In this document: positions 46,359 through 58,422 of the stretch, in pieces
Layout of the letters: the number at the start of each line of letters is the position of its first letter
Position numbering within the stretch: the first letter of the stretch is position 1
DNA from: Phytophthora sp. 'mugwort'
Lineage: Eukaryota; Oomycota; Peronosporomycetes; Peronosporales; Peronosporaceae
Direction of reading: 5' to 3'
Length of the DNA: 64,000 nucleotides
Assembly (NCBI GenBank): GCA_033558025.1
Contig: JAUCEF010000007.1
Span: forward strand, 1,364,001 to 1,428,000
Notes under the pieces: model-generated
Databases searched by the model: none
Seen by the model: only the letters and a program-made list of their open reading frames with translations
Told to the model about the DNA's origin: nothing
Made by a program: the position numbers and the translations under genes

Positions 46359-49300
46359 CCCCTCTGTTACCAACGTCGTAACTTACGACGAATTAGATTA
46401 ACAATGTCGTAACTTACGACGTTGTACAAGGCTCTAAACATGAAATGGCTCGAGAAAAAAAAACGTTCGCATACTTTAAGCAAGGTAAGTTTTCCGGCCA
46501 AAAAAATATAAGCTGGAAATGTCAAATACAACCTTGCAAAACCGGTGAGTGGTTAGGGCGTTCGGGATGCGTAGTGGGTGAAGCAGGAAATTCAGGTCAT
46601 TCTAGGATTTTTGAGCGCCAGCCCGCAAGTGAACCTACGTCGAGGAGCTCACGAACGAAGAAAGCAGCGAAAGTCCGCGTGGTCGACTTCCGCCATCTTT
46701 GACGGCAACCCCTAGCAGGTGGCCGGCAGTCGAAGAAACCAAAGGGCTCGCGACGGATTGGACGTACTTCACGTCGAGCGCTGGTCGTAGCGAGCTTGTC
46801 GAAGGAACTAACGTGTTCACGGATATCTAAGGTGCTTAATATATAATGAAAACGTAATCTGACTATGCAAATGCAGGAAGGGACGCAGTTGCCACCTTTG
46901 CAACCACGTCGTGATGATTGAGGATGTTGGGCAAGTCGACTGTGACGTCGCCGTGCGACGCTCGTGGTGCCGGCGATGGTGGCGTGCGACGTGGTGGTAA
47001 TACCATTGTACAGCACGGTATGCGCGTGCGGGCGTGGAGATAATCCTGATGTGCAAAGAGAAAATAGTGGGATGGGCAGCTAGGTACGAGAGCAGATGAC
47101 GCCGCCCCCTCGGCTTCACAAACGGGCTGATCGTTGGAGCTATCCGCGCCTAAGTTGGAAGTCTTTCTCGGTTCAAGTATTGTTTTCAGACACAGCCGTT
47201 GGCCGAGCGTTCGACCTCTCTTTCACGGAGTGCATTGGCGCCGGTGGGAGGGTCCGATGAAGAAATTATAGTTGGAGCATTTCAACGGCTGCTGTCGGCA
47301 GCTGATCTCGAAGTGCGAGGTAAGGACTAAAATACGTGTGAGGAGGATGAGCCAACGCATTTCATGGATGAAGACGCACCCCAGTTCCCAGTGGACTACG
47401 TGAATGTGTTGAAGGACGAGGAGGCCTCGGACGCGTACGAGAGTATGGAGTCTAGTGAGAGTGAATGCGAATATAACCAGGACGAGGAGGACGTGGAGGC
47501 ACGTAAGTATCCTGATGGAGAAGCTCTATCTGACAGGTGAAGTGGAAATGGTGAATGAGGCGTTATTGAATCGCTTTGGCGGTTCACTGGCTATTGATGA
47601 CATCGACAAGGAAGCGTGGAGTACACCGTTGTCAACGTTGGAGGCAAACCAGGGTAGCCATCACCACCTCTGCGAAGATGTTGCACAGTCAATCCGTGAA
47701 TTACAAAACGTAGCAGACTCAACGCTAGCTGCGTTTTGTTTTCTACTTTTTGACCAAGTGTTGTTGCGGGTTTGGATCATGGTGGAGACAAATCGATACA
47801 GGAGGCAGACTAATTATGCGCGGGCCACGCGAAAGCTGGCGAGCCGGGTGCGATTATGTCGGCCAACGACACCAGCCTCAAATTCGTCGATGTTTGCTCA
47901 AAGGGAATTCCTACGATACTTGCGAGATCCTGCACGTCATTGGATTCCTTGTTGCTTATGGGCCGTGTCCGCACAAACGGGCAATTTTGGGGCGGTGGTC
48001 GATGACTGATGATGGAGCAATACCTGCTGTATCTTTGGGAGATTTACGGCTCGTAACCGGTATACTATCACTCTTCGCGACTTGCATTTTGGCAGCAACG
48101 AGGCATGTTGCGTGTGCGAGAAGGCATAAAAACTACGGCGAGTCATCGACGTGCTATAGGAACAGTGTCTCTCGACGTGGACTATATCGGCAGTGTTTAA
48201 GATGAAAGAATCTTACCGTCCACTTCGCGAATGAAGACTACGCGCATGTTAATGCCCGACAAGACCCACCGCGATGGAACCAAAATGTATATGGTGTGTG
48301 ACTCGATGGTTGTATACTGCCATCGGTAGGTTTTCATTTTGTTCGAAGTCGTAACTCATGACTTCGTTTGTACCATTAGCTCTCTAGCGTTGTAACGTGC
48401 AAGCTTTGAGAGCTATGTTGGTGCAAGGAAGAGGGGTGGTGGAGAGCACAATTAGACTTGAGTCGCTGCAGTTATTCGAAATATGAACATCGTTCTTGGG
48501 GAAGCCTCGAGCGGCTATCGTTTGGTCGTTATCGACAAATTCTACGCGTCGGTCGCGCTAGCACTTCAGCTTCTCTCGATGTCGATGTACGTTATTGACA
48601 ATGTCGGGTCGATACTCAAGGGGTTGAGAAGCGTGAGAGCCGTCCACGATCAATAGAGCGAGGCACCTTCTCATTCGCGCGTTGTGTTGCTTGTCCCATC
48701 ATGGTTTCACGCCACTGGTGGGACCGCAAACCCGTCCATTATCTGGCCGCTGGTGTATCGATGGCTGAAGATCGTATTCAACACAACATCAAACATGTGG
48801 GCCCAACAACCGTGACATGTCCAAACCTTGTGACGAACTACCAGTGTTGGATAGGTGGCGTGGATGTGCATGACCAACGCCGCCTCCAGTCCTACTGTAT
48901 CCAGATATCATTTCGCTTCCGAAAACACTATCCGTCTCTGTTTCTTGGGTTCGAAAACATTGCAATTGTGAATGCGTTCATCACGCACAAGGAAGTTCGT
49001 CGAATCAAGGGAGTTGCACCATTGTCGAGAGGGGAATGGATGGTTGCTTTTCACAAACACTTCTGCAGCTCAAACCCGAGGATTTTTACACCGAGCCTTT
49101 GACAACTCCGTTACCGTCGGGTCGCTCTCGTGCCGAGCGCCGTCGGCAATCATCGCACTCACACAAGCAGTTTGATGACTGGGTAACTGTATGAGGTGTT
49201 CAGAAGCCAGCAACGCTATTGCAAAGTGTGCGCTCTCTTCGTGGTGAGCGGGAGAAGCCGTTCCAGACAACGTTTTACTGCGAAGGCTGTTTTAACGGTA

Positions 49301-49876
49301 GCGCGTAGCGCTTCCTCTGCCTGAAGTCGCGACGTGGTACAACGGCGTGTCCAAAACCTGCTCTTAGATCTGGTATGAAAATGTTGAGTGTGGTGCATCA
49401 ATCCCCGAATCCCTCTGTAAGCGTGTTGGCTTGCGGTGTTCAGGGGAAATATGGGCGGGAAAGAAGACACGACGCGATCTTCTTCGTGGCGAAGAGCCGA
49501 GGTAGCGGATGGTGAATCAATGGCGTGAATAACAAAGCGATGTCAATTGTGATAGTGCCTTTGATTGCTGATTTGCGAGTTGTTCTGTCTGTGTAGTACA
49601 TCTTATCAATTTCGCACTATGGTTCGTTTTTGCAACTCTCTCCGACTATTCATTTTCTCTGATGTCGTAAGGTTGGGATACTACTCATCCTTTCAACTCG
49701 TACGTCGTAAGCCAAGCAATATTTACCGGCAAAAAAACTTATAAAACTTGTACACCAAAGCTAATGTATCATGTTATATCATGGAACACCGCCATATAAA
49801 CTTTCATCGTACTGAGACGTCGTAAATTACGATGTTCATTAGGCGTTCAGATGTTCGATTTCCGGTAGCAGTGGGG
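46359..49876 (+). mobile_element. piggyBac-like element with TTAA duplications
   Basis: The left end CCCCTCTGTTACC (46359-46371) and right end GGTAGCAGTGGGG (49864-49876) are inverted repeats differing at two of 13 bases. They are flanked by TTAA at 46355-46358 and 49877-49880, the piggyBac target site. A second inverted motif, GTCGTAACTTACGAC, is found at 46374-46390 and again near 46411; a diverged form lies near 49819-49833. The interior holds a decayed transposase. Length is 3518 bp. Confidence 0.92.
47310..49102 (+). pseudogene. piggyBac-type (DDE_Tnp_1_7) transposase, broken
   Basis: An acidic N-terminal block (FMDEDAPQFPVDYVNVLKDE, ESECEYNQDEEDVEA) spans ~47350-47500. ETNRYRRQTNYARA lies at ~47790 and EILHVIGFLVAYGPCPHKRA at ~47925-47985. 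WSMTDDGAIPAV follows, then DKTHRDGTKMYMVCDS (~48260), where family members normally read DKPHKxGTKLF. RLVVIDKFYASVALALQLL (~48515-48570) holds the second catalytic Asp. The last open frame (48701-49102) includes WIGGVDVHDQRRLQSY and KHYPSLFLGFENIAIVNAFI, the family signature with the remaining Asp pair. Many stops and frameshifts make it inactive. The zinc-ribbon end is not recognised. Confidence 0.9.
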
Positions 49877-49880
49877 TTAA

Positions 49881-51400
49881 CACGGATAAATGGCTGTACC
49901 GGATAATTTAATACTGAAGCTATAAGCAGGCCCGGTTTGGCTAAAAACATGGGATAAAATAGCTCTACCGGTGAGGCCCTCTATCCGCCAAAACAACTGA
50001 AAGTAATACTCCAACACCACGAGACATCTATTCTAAGCAGGGACCCAGAGTATGACATTTTATTTATATGAGGCCTGCACGCAGTATAAATGATGGCGTC
50101 GGCTCAGTATGGACAGAAAATACAGTAAAAATAATGTCATAACCCCCCCCCACCACCACCAGCAGCAGCAGCCGGAGGACCTGTATTAGACACATTTCGA
50201 CTAAATATTGTTATCCCTGTATTAGACACGTTAAGTCTTTTACACTTTTAATGTTTGTATCGGTACCTGCAAACGTGGAGTCACAGAGAGTGAGGGAATA
50301 ACGTTTCCTTCATCTCAAATTTTGCATTTCGAGAATATTTAACACTAAAGGTTGTGCATGCGTGTACATAATCCGTATCATAGTAGCACGTGCTCGTGCG
50401 TGCCATTCGTTTCGGGCTCATTTTAGAATGTCCCCGCTGCCGGACAGATGTCATGTTTTCGCGCCCATCGTCACATACTCAAGCAAGATGGTGACATTAC
50501 AAGCGCCCAATGGGAATTTCGCTGGAACACACATATCTCAAGCCCGGAAAACCAAAATGGACGTGTGAGGGGTGGATTTCTTCATCGGAGAAAAGGAGTT
50601 GATGGCGTACTTGGATAAGATCGACTTAGATATGAAAACCTTTTCTTGAACTTGGTAGCTTATTGCTAACAAACCGGTTATCACACAAATAAGATCCATA
50701 ACCAAAAAGACATCGATCAACACGAGTACTCCGAGGCCATCGCTAAAATGCACTCGACGCCTCAAATCGGTCCGTCGATGCTGAGCGTACGTCACCAGGT
50801 TCGCCTCCACCATAACATGTATGTACTCTCCGCTTGCTTACCATTATATTACAATATAACAGGGAGCCCAGAGCGCAGCGCGATTCCCTCGGTAACCAGT
50901 CCCCTAAAGGCACCGATCGCAACCTCGCCACACCTAGATGACGACAAGGCTTCGGAGACATTAAGCCAGCAACACAAACCGTCTCTTGCCAGTGCCTCAG
51001 GTATCCTTTGGATGTTGCAACCTGCGATTATGCTATGAGCCTAATAGGAGCTTGTGGTGTTTGCGTGTAGCCGCTTCCCCTGCATCGAGACGCAATCTCA
51101 ACACGACCTTTTTCGGTGCAGCTGCTTCGGATAATGACTACAAATATCCGGCTAGCCGCGCGAGCAGCTGTGATGCGGACCACCCTGAATACGAAGAAGC
51201 CAAGGAGGATACCGAACCTGCCCCTCTTGATGTTACATGTACGATTATTCGCTGTATATACATGATAGCATGCCGAGTTGTCGTACACGATATCAGGTAA
51301 CGTGTATGTACACGATACGTTCTACTCTGTATCCGGGTACTGAAACACGATACTGACAGGTAACGGGTCCGCTGTCCTTTTGCAGGCGATCCTAACATCG
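49881..51400. other. Intergenic, no gene recognised
   Basis: Holds a (CAC/CAG)n-like simple repeat at about 50143-50176. An acidic frame at 50986-51300 (SDNDYKYPASRASSCDADHP) could be the N-terminal part of the following piggyBac relic. Confidence 0.4.
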
Positions 51401-53735
51401 TAGCATCTGGTGACGATGAGGACGAGTAAGCTAAGCTTGACTCGAGCGATGAAAGCGGAGGCCATTCCGTGGTTGACGATGACGAAGTCTTGGATTTCAC
51501 TGAACCCGATCACGGGATCGAATAAGACGGCGTCCCCCCCCCCACCAGACCTTCATTTTGACGTCTCGTACTGGAAGCTGTCGGTGCTGTTGCTGAGATT
51601 GCAAGCGACAACGTAAGAAAGACTTGTTGGCGAGCCTCAACATAAACGGATGGAGCAAACCGGTTCACAGCACGCCGTATCTGTATATGGATGCGCCCTA
51701 CGAGATGCGCCCTAAGAATTGGATTGCTGAAGACTATCCTGGTCTTTTCGGTGGCGCTCACGGTCGCACTGATGGTGCTTTGAGAGCTGCTTCCTGTGCG
51801 ATAGGTGGGTTCTTTTGCTTTGTTCCGCCTCATCTTCTGGAAACAATTAGGGGCGCTAGTGACGATTATTTCTCTGAGAGTATGGATTCGCGCGTGGAGG
51901 CCAAGCATGTCAAGCAGCAAGCGCGCAAGCGGAAACAACATGGGTTTCAGGTGCCGCCGCCAGCGATGGTAAAGGAGAAGTAAGACAGGATACGTTTCTG
52001 GCAGAGAGATTGGTATTTTCTTCGGTTTGCTCGTTGCAAGATATCGCACCCAACAAAGAAAAATTCGGCAACCACTGGCGCACTACCGATGCAGCCGCCA
52101 TCCCGCGCGGGTGCTTTAATAACTTCATGACATGATATCGTTTCTATCACATCTCCCGCAATCTTCATTTCAACAGTAACATTGACCCAAGAGTAACCTC
52201 CAGCCGTGCGTGGAAGTTGCGTCCAGTCGTTGACGTACTGCAGCAGACCTTCAAATGAAACTTCGTGTTGCCTCCTGTAATGGCGTTCGATGAAGCTATT
52301 CTTCCTTATAGTTCGTCTATTTAATCGCGTGCGTACATTCATGAAGGATAAACCCCACTGATCGGGTATCTAACGCTTCACGTTATGATGGTCCACGACC
52401 GCATATTGCACACGGTAAGTTTCGAGCATGCCAGAAGTCACGCTCCTTTTTTGGCTCCAACGAGTTCTTATCATGTCCTGCACGTACCAACTTTTTGTGC
52501 TATTTTGTCTGGTACAGCTTTAACGTTTACTGTGGCAAGCGGCAATTACAGGACAACAGTACGCCGACGGACGAGAAGTCGAGCCCAGCAGCGGTTGTCC
52601 GTAACCTCCGTCGTGTGTTTGGAGCTAATGGACATTGCGAACGGAGGCTAACAGTTACCAACCGCTTCTACACGTCGGTCGTGCATGCGATGCAGCTCCT
52701 AACCATGAACCTCTACAGGTAGGGACGATCATGACACACTACAAAGGGCTTTGCGAGGCAACTCTCCACCTAAGAAGAAGAACGATAGGAGAGCATCAAA
52801 CAAGCGGCCGTGTAATATCGTTAGAGGAACATTCGATGTCGCTGAGCTACTGCAAGTCCCAAAGATCGAAGCTGTACGTTGGTGGGATACTCAAGGTGTG
52901 TATCTGCTCACAGCCGGTGGAAGCGCCATGTTCGATCGGATCGTGCGGAGTGAGCGAGAAGTTGGAGATCAGATTGAAGTGATGTGCCCAAGGCTCCTGA
53001 AAGACTACCGAACTTACTTCGGTGGAGTCGACGTTCATGATCAGCTACGACTATAAAGATAAGCTGCGTTATCGGTGCAGGCATCTTGGATGTCTAGTAT
53101 TGTCGTGTATGATACGTTTGTTTTTGCTTTTCCAGATACTCGTTGCAGATGGCCAGGCGTTACAACAACTATTATAAATCGCTCTTCCTAGGAGCTATGG
53201 ACGTGAGCATGTCAACGATTTTATCGTGTTCAACCATCGCCGCGTAGCGGACGGGAAGACGAAGCTGTCGCACGTGCTCTTCCTGAAGACGTTTCACTTG
53301 GAGCTTCGTCCAGACGACTGGAAATCTGCTGCGCAACCGTGGACTTGATCCAACCCCTACGAAGACGCGAGCTGCTCGAGCCGTCCACGTGCCTATCCAG
53401 ACAACGTAGTGGCGTAATGGTAACATTGTCGAGACAAGAAACGCCGCCAGCGCGCATGAAAGGTGTGCTCGGTGCTGGAAGATGCAATTCCTACTGGGGA
53501 GGAGAAGCAAGTTTTACTGCGCGGAATGCAAGCTCAAGACCTCGTCCAAGCATGCGCTAGCCTCTCGAGTCTTCCTGTGTAACAAGGCCAAGCCAAGCAT
53601 TCCAGAAAGGTGCGGCTTCGTGCTTTGAGATATGGTATAAACACTGGAAGGACGAAACACTCATTCCGCAGTCAAGCCGCAAGGGCAAGATCCGAGCTCG
53701 AAATTCTGATCGAGGTGCTGAAGACGATACTGGCC
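51400..53735 (+). pseudogene. piggyBac-type transposase relic, third copy
   Basis: Blocks in order: acidic DDEDE/DDDEVLDFTEPD (51410-51520); YMDAPYEMRPKNWIAEDYPG through YFSESMDSRVEAKHVKQQAR (51680-51920); SLQDIAPNKEKFGNHWRTTD (~52030-52080); VMAFDEAILPYSSS (~52280, first Asp); SSPAAVVRNLRRVFGAN (~52580). RRLTVTNRFYTSVVHAMQLL (~52640-52700) has Asn where the second catalytic Asp normally is. FGGVDVHDQLRL (~53020) has the last Asp pair, followed by YNNYYKSLFLGAMD (~53165). A cysteine-rich end (CARCWKMQ ... YCAECKLK ... VFLCNKAK, ~53465-53590) is the zinc ribbon. Stops and frameshifts are numerous. No TTAA-flanked ends were recognised. Confidence 0.88.
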
Positions 53736-54572
53736 CCGGTCGTCAGTCCGACTCATCGTTCCGCGCGGAAGCAGAGAATGCGACTCCACTTCACCAACGA
53801 CAGCGTACACACAGCATGGATGACTCCAATTAGCCACTGAGGGTTGCTTGCATTTCACCATATGTCTTCGTTCTCTAAATTTCATTAAAACATACTCGTC
53901 TGTTTACCATTTGTTGTGGTTTCGTAATGAAGGTGAGCTGTCTTTGTCCACAGAGTGGACACATTTAACTGTTTAACATGTATTATGCGGACAATTTAGC
54001 GGTATTGATACACGATACCACTTCAATGAAGTTCTAGGGTTGGGTGCGTGTACTGGTTCTAGCAGGGGAACGATTAGAAAAACTTGGCTTACTATCACAA
54101 TTGTTTCTCGCTATCTATGTAAACATGTATGGGGTTTCGGGAAATAGGCGCAACCAAATCGGTTCGCTTTGAGGGGGGGGGGGGAGGAAGAGCATCAGAA
54201 TCTTCGTGTGTTTTATCTTGTGGCCTCATCGGCAGAGCGAACTGTCCAATACTCGATGTTCTACTTTAAAAAGAGATCACCTCGAGTGTGCCGATGGTGC
54301 TCCTGTACGTACGTCGTCTTCGTCCTCGCGACACTGAAGAAGGGCCTGTGACCTGGGAAGTGGGGGAATGATGATGAGGAAGCATAACGCTGTCCCACTG
54401 CACTTAAACGGCGGCGCTTTTACAGATGCGCAACGAACGACCCTTCCTCGTCCCTGTCAGTTGCTCCTTACCGTCTTACCTAGCACGTTACACATAGGCG
54501 TTCAAATGAAACAGAGAGCTCAGTGAGCGTTATTTTTGATTACAATACGTAGACATTATGTAATGAACATAG
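53736..54572. other. Intergenic, no gene recognised
   Basis: Contains a G-run at 54173-54183 followed by short frames without recognisable motifs. Confidence 0.45.
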
Positions 54573-54574
54573 TA

Positions 54575-56490
54575 CCGTATAGTCGTAGTCCTAGCGACAC
54601 AAGCCACAGATACGTATTATTACCATATGATCCGCAACAACTACAAATTATTCAATCCAAGGTGCAGCTTATTATCCAAGATGCAGTTTTAGTATTCGTC
54701 CTCATCACTATTGCTGTCACCACTGTCACTGCCGATATCGTCGTCTGAGTCCACTTCCCCCTCCGCCAAGTTGTACCTTTGTAACGAAGCAATAACCACG
54801 TCTATATCTACGTCAACACTAGCGTCAGTTGCCGGTGGGCGTCTATCCCTTAAGAGCCTGCTCCGAAAATCCGCTGATGATTGTTTCACGTGACAAACCT
54901 GCCCAGTTTGACGCGATCCATTTGGTGATGTCCCGACGCGATGGTCCGACTAAAGCAAACGGCTGCTCATCATATGCTTCCCGGAGAATGGCGACTCTGC
55001 GATCGGCCTCCTGCTGATCATATTTTTTTCGAGCATTTAGAATGTCAGCGGCGAGCTTGTTTCGTTTTCTTGTCGTTTTTTTCGCCTGGTTGTACGCCGT
55101 AAGTTGCTCGCGGAGTGTGTCAATCCAAAGAGATCGTAGTAAACCTTTAAAGGGTTTATTCCACGAAGTGTCAGCGGGTTGATAGACGTATGTATATTTT
55201 GGTGGCACTTTTAGCAGGACAACGTTGAGCGAGGCGGCATAGTTTTTTACCTCTTCCGTCCAATGTGCGCTAAAATCGTCCCACAACAACAGCACTTTGT
55301 CTTCAGGTTTCTCGCGGTTGGCAAAATGAAATTCTAAAAATTTCAGAAAGAGGATCCGCGTTCCACCACGCAGTTTTGTTTCCAAATATCTAACATGGAT
55401 GCTTCTGCTGCAGGGCTTTCACTTCACGCCAAGCAGTTGTAACAGTTGTACCAAAACCATTTCTGATCTCATCGTTCTCAGCTCGTCGCTCTTTTGTCGC
55501 GGCAGCCGAAGTCTTGAAAATAATAAATGGCTCGCACTTAATATCATTCGAATCCGCTACAAGCATGACAGTAGTACGTTGCTTGTCTTTATTAGCGCAT
55601 TTTACCCAAACCGTTTTTGTCCCCTTTGTTGAGATTGTTTCTTAGGCACATATTCAAAAAATACGGCTGAAAAGTATGTTAGACATCGAACATCTTATAA
55701 AATATAGCATATAAACTCTGTATGTACCTGTTTGATCTGCGTTGAATATTTTGGTGCAGTTCTGCTCGACAGCAGTTGAAGCACCAACGCTCTAAACGCT
55801 TGGGCGACCTCGGCTGCGTTTTGAGGTGTGGTTCGGCCTTGACGAATTCTGGTACGTAACGACAACCTGTGTCACCTCATGAACAGCTTCATCCAAGTTG
55901 GAGAAGCTGCGAATTTGTCGGGAGCAATATCAGATTCAACAGCCACCTCCTTTGCTTTTGTCGCTATCATGAAGCGCGATACAGGAACTCCCTCCTTCCT
56001 AAGAGTATTGATCCACTGGACTATCTCTTCTTCTGCCTCTAGGCTAAGGACGGTGGCGTCGCCGAGCTTCCGAGAGTTGAGGTGACGTGCTCGTCCTGAC
56101 GCACACGCCGAATGTATCGAAGCCGATGCCTTGTTCCACTTGCTGATCAGTTTTTCTTTTGCTCTGTGTTCTTTCCTCGTGAGCTGCCCGTAGAAGTGCG
56201 CAATGCAGTGCTTGACGAAATGGCCTTTGTCGAGATGCTTGAGGACGTCTCTATTGTCGCCGTTCGCCCCGGCAACCCTCTTGGAATGCTTTCGGCGCTT
56301 GCCCGAACCTGTGATGCACGGGCGGGTCATGTTTCCTTCCCGCACTGATGCCGAATGTGGTACTGCGCGCTCTTTTAGAACCAATGGCGCGTAAAAATAA
56401 CAGATCCTATATGAAACTGCCGACCAATCATTATGTCTTGATTTAGATGCCGCCAAGGAGAAAATGTCGCCAAGGACTACGCCTATACGG
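54575..56490 (-). mobile_element. pogo/Tigger-type transposon with TIRs and TA duplication
   Basis: Inverted ends CCGTATAGTCGTAGTCCT (from 54575) and the complement of CCGTATAGGCGTAGTCCTT (to 56490) match over about 26 bases with few differences. TA flanks both sides (54573-54574 and 56491-56492). The length of 1916 bp and the minus-strand DDE_1 transposase fit the pogo/Tigger branch of Tc1/mariner. Confidence 0.9.
54843..56456 (-). pseudogene. pogo/Tigger transposase, near-complete but broken
   Basis: The N-terminal region (RAKEKLISKWNKASASIHSA; EAEEEIVQWINTLRKEGVPV, a Tc5/CENP-B-type DNA-binding segment) is at 56.2-55.9 kb, followed by TWMKLFMR-stop-HRLSLRTR at about 55880. NADQT (first Asp) is split by an intron that runs from about 55732 to 55665 with GTACAT...TTTCAG ends and joins to AVFFEYVPKKTISTKGTKTV. 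Then come DDFSAHWTEEVKNYAA (second Asp) and YVYQPADTSWNKPFKGLLRS (third Asp) in the frame 55385-54843. All three catalytic Asp codons are visible. Lesions are one TGA, a frameshift before NADQT and another near 55390. Confidence 0.85.
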
Positions 56491-56492
56491 TA

Positions 56493-57090
56493 TACAACTT
56501 TAAAGGAAATGCTCCAACATGTCTAATTAAACTCAGGTTTACCCACAAAAATGATGTTGACGGCTCAACCGGTGTGCGCGTGGGCTGACAGGCTGTCGGG
56601 ACATGGTTCGATCCCGCCTGGAGTGAATTGAGAGCCCAAATCTGGTAAGAGGGTCGTCGCGAGTCAATCTCGTTAATGATCCGCATGAGAAGGTATATAA
56701 CCGCTATAAATTTGACATTCAAACAACAGTACTAACATATATTGTTTTCGTTTTGTCGTTTGCTACGGTAGTCAAGTCTTTATTTTCGCAAACTCTACAC
56801 GATGCACCCGTCGACACGCACAGAATAGAGCATGCCGCATCTAACCAGGCAAACTTCTTGCGTAGAATTCTCCACGGTGTACGAGAAGCTCGATATCAGT
56901 CTGCTTTCTTCGTTGGCCGTCTGGGGTATAACTGTCCAGGAGTGCATATTTGACGCAGTAAATATTTCGAGCTCGCCAGGATCCGTCTCGCGTGCTATTA
57001 CAGATGCTAGATACTGGTCGTCGAGCAAGCCATCCAGCTCCTCTAGTGATTTCATGTCGTCCGATAATGCGATGGCGTATTCCTATATAG
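56493..57090. other. Intergenic, no gene recognised
   Basis: A GGTTCGATCCC B-box-like word occurs at 56605-56615 in a tRNA-like setting, but no A box or fold is convincing. Other frames here are unsupported. Confidence 0.35.
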
Positions 57091-58422
57091 TCACCCCCAG
57101 TCTGTAAGACAGGCAACATAGAAGACTGGAACGCTGTTATTCTGGTATATACCAGTCTGGGGACGAGATACGAATCTGATCAAGCTGGTTCGTTTCGTCG
57201 ATGAGTTGCTGGTACTTCTAACCCACCGCGCCATGTCAGAGTCCGGGCCCAATATGTCCTTCTGGGGGTGATGAAAACTGAAAATCTTTCCTCCTTCGCT
57301 ACCAACCCACAAAGCATGAATACTTTTGTGATGTCGCTCGAAGATTTTGTCTTAATCCAATCGAGTGTCCACGAGCCGCGGTCTCGTACTTAGGCACCTT
57401 CGGGTTGCCTGACTTAGTCTGGAGAGCAGTGTCACGCAGTGCCAAACCAAGGTACTGATCATACTTTGTGCCACGTCCCATGACTGCAAGACGTTTGTCC
57501 AGTTTGGAGGAACAAGTAGGACAAACACATTGTATTTCTCCAGCCGTTTGGACGCCGCCAGTTTTTACGTGACACCCATACGAATCGATCAAATACAGAA
57601 CTGGTTCGCGGTACAGTCGAGTTTATTTTCTTCCACATACCACTGCATCGGCATGTACAAGTAGCAAGTCGTCACTCCACATCCCAGTCCTATTAACGTC
57701 GACGAGAATGCCAGGGGTGGAACCTTAGGCTTATTCTTTAACTTCGAGAAAAGAATGTGCGGCTGTAGCATTTTGCCGTCTCCAGCGACGGTAAAAGAAG
57801 CCGTAAACCGCTTGTGGCTTGATCCCCCCTTTCGCATAAGTATCTCGCGTATCCCACGGGTCGTAATTGTCGACTTTGGCTGGGTTTCAAAGTACTGAGG
57901 GACTTGATCCATGTTGATAACACTGCCAGGTTTGATTCCGTGCGTTTAAATCAGGTGCTATGCTTTCTGGATAAACTCTTGACAAATTTCAGGAGCGTCA
58001 GGAGGGAGAGTTCGAGTTGTTGCCTGCCTGCGAGAAGCCAAGTTCCAACGAGTCTTAAATCGAGCCGACCAGCCTGAGGGAGCCCCAAATCAGACGGCAG
58101 TTTCACCTTGAAGCTTGCGGTACATATTCGTAGCTTGAAGACGAATATACTTGCCCTTCACTCGAAGATATTTGCTGTTTCGGCCATCCACCCAGCCAAA
58201 GAGCATCTGCTGAAGATCGCTGTCTGCAATTCGCCGGCCTCTGGCGATCTTTAGCCGCCTTGTACAACTGCTCACGGTTCTTTCACCACCCTCGAATACT
58301 TCGCGATGCAATACCGTGCTTTTTGGCCAGTGCATGAAAGTCGCACCCACTGACACCAGCTTCGTACTCAGCAATAACTGCGAGGTTTTCGTTACACTGT
58401 AGCTGCGGCGGCGGCTGGTCAT
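57091..58422 (-). pseudogene. pogo/Tigger-type transposase remnant D
   Basis: It starts MTSRRRSYSVT at 58422, the usual N terminus of this group, with GATFMHWPKSTVLHR-like HTH residues in shifted frames. DDE_1 core: MDQVPQYFETQPKSTITTRG (first Asp, 57912) with FTASFTVAGDGKMLQPHILF, then LIDSYGCHVKTGG (second Asp, ~57590-57555). QCVCPTCSSKLDKRLAVMGR-like and FHHPQKDILGPDSD sequence follows toward 57250. The third Asp motif (QPxD) is not recognised. Frameshifts occur near 57600 and 57910-58090. It differs from the element at 54575-56490 and no TIRs were found. Confidence 0.75.
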
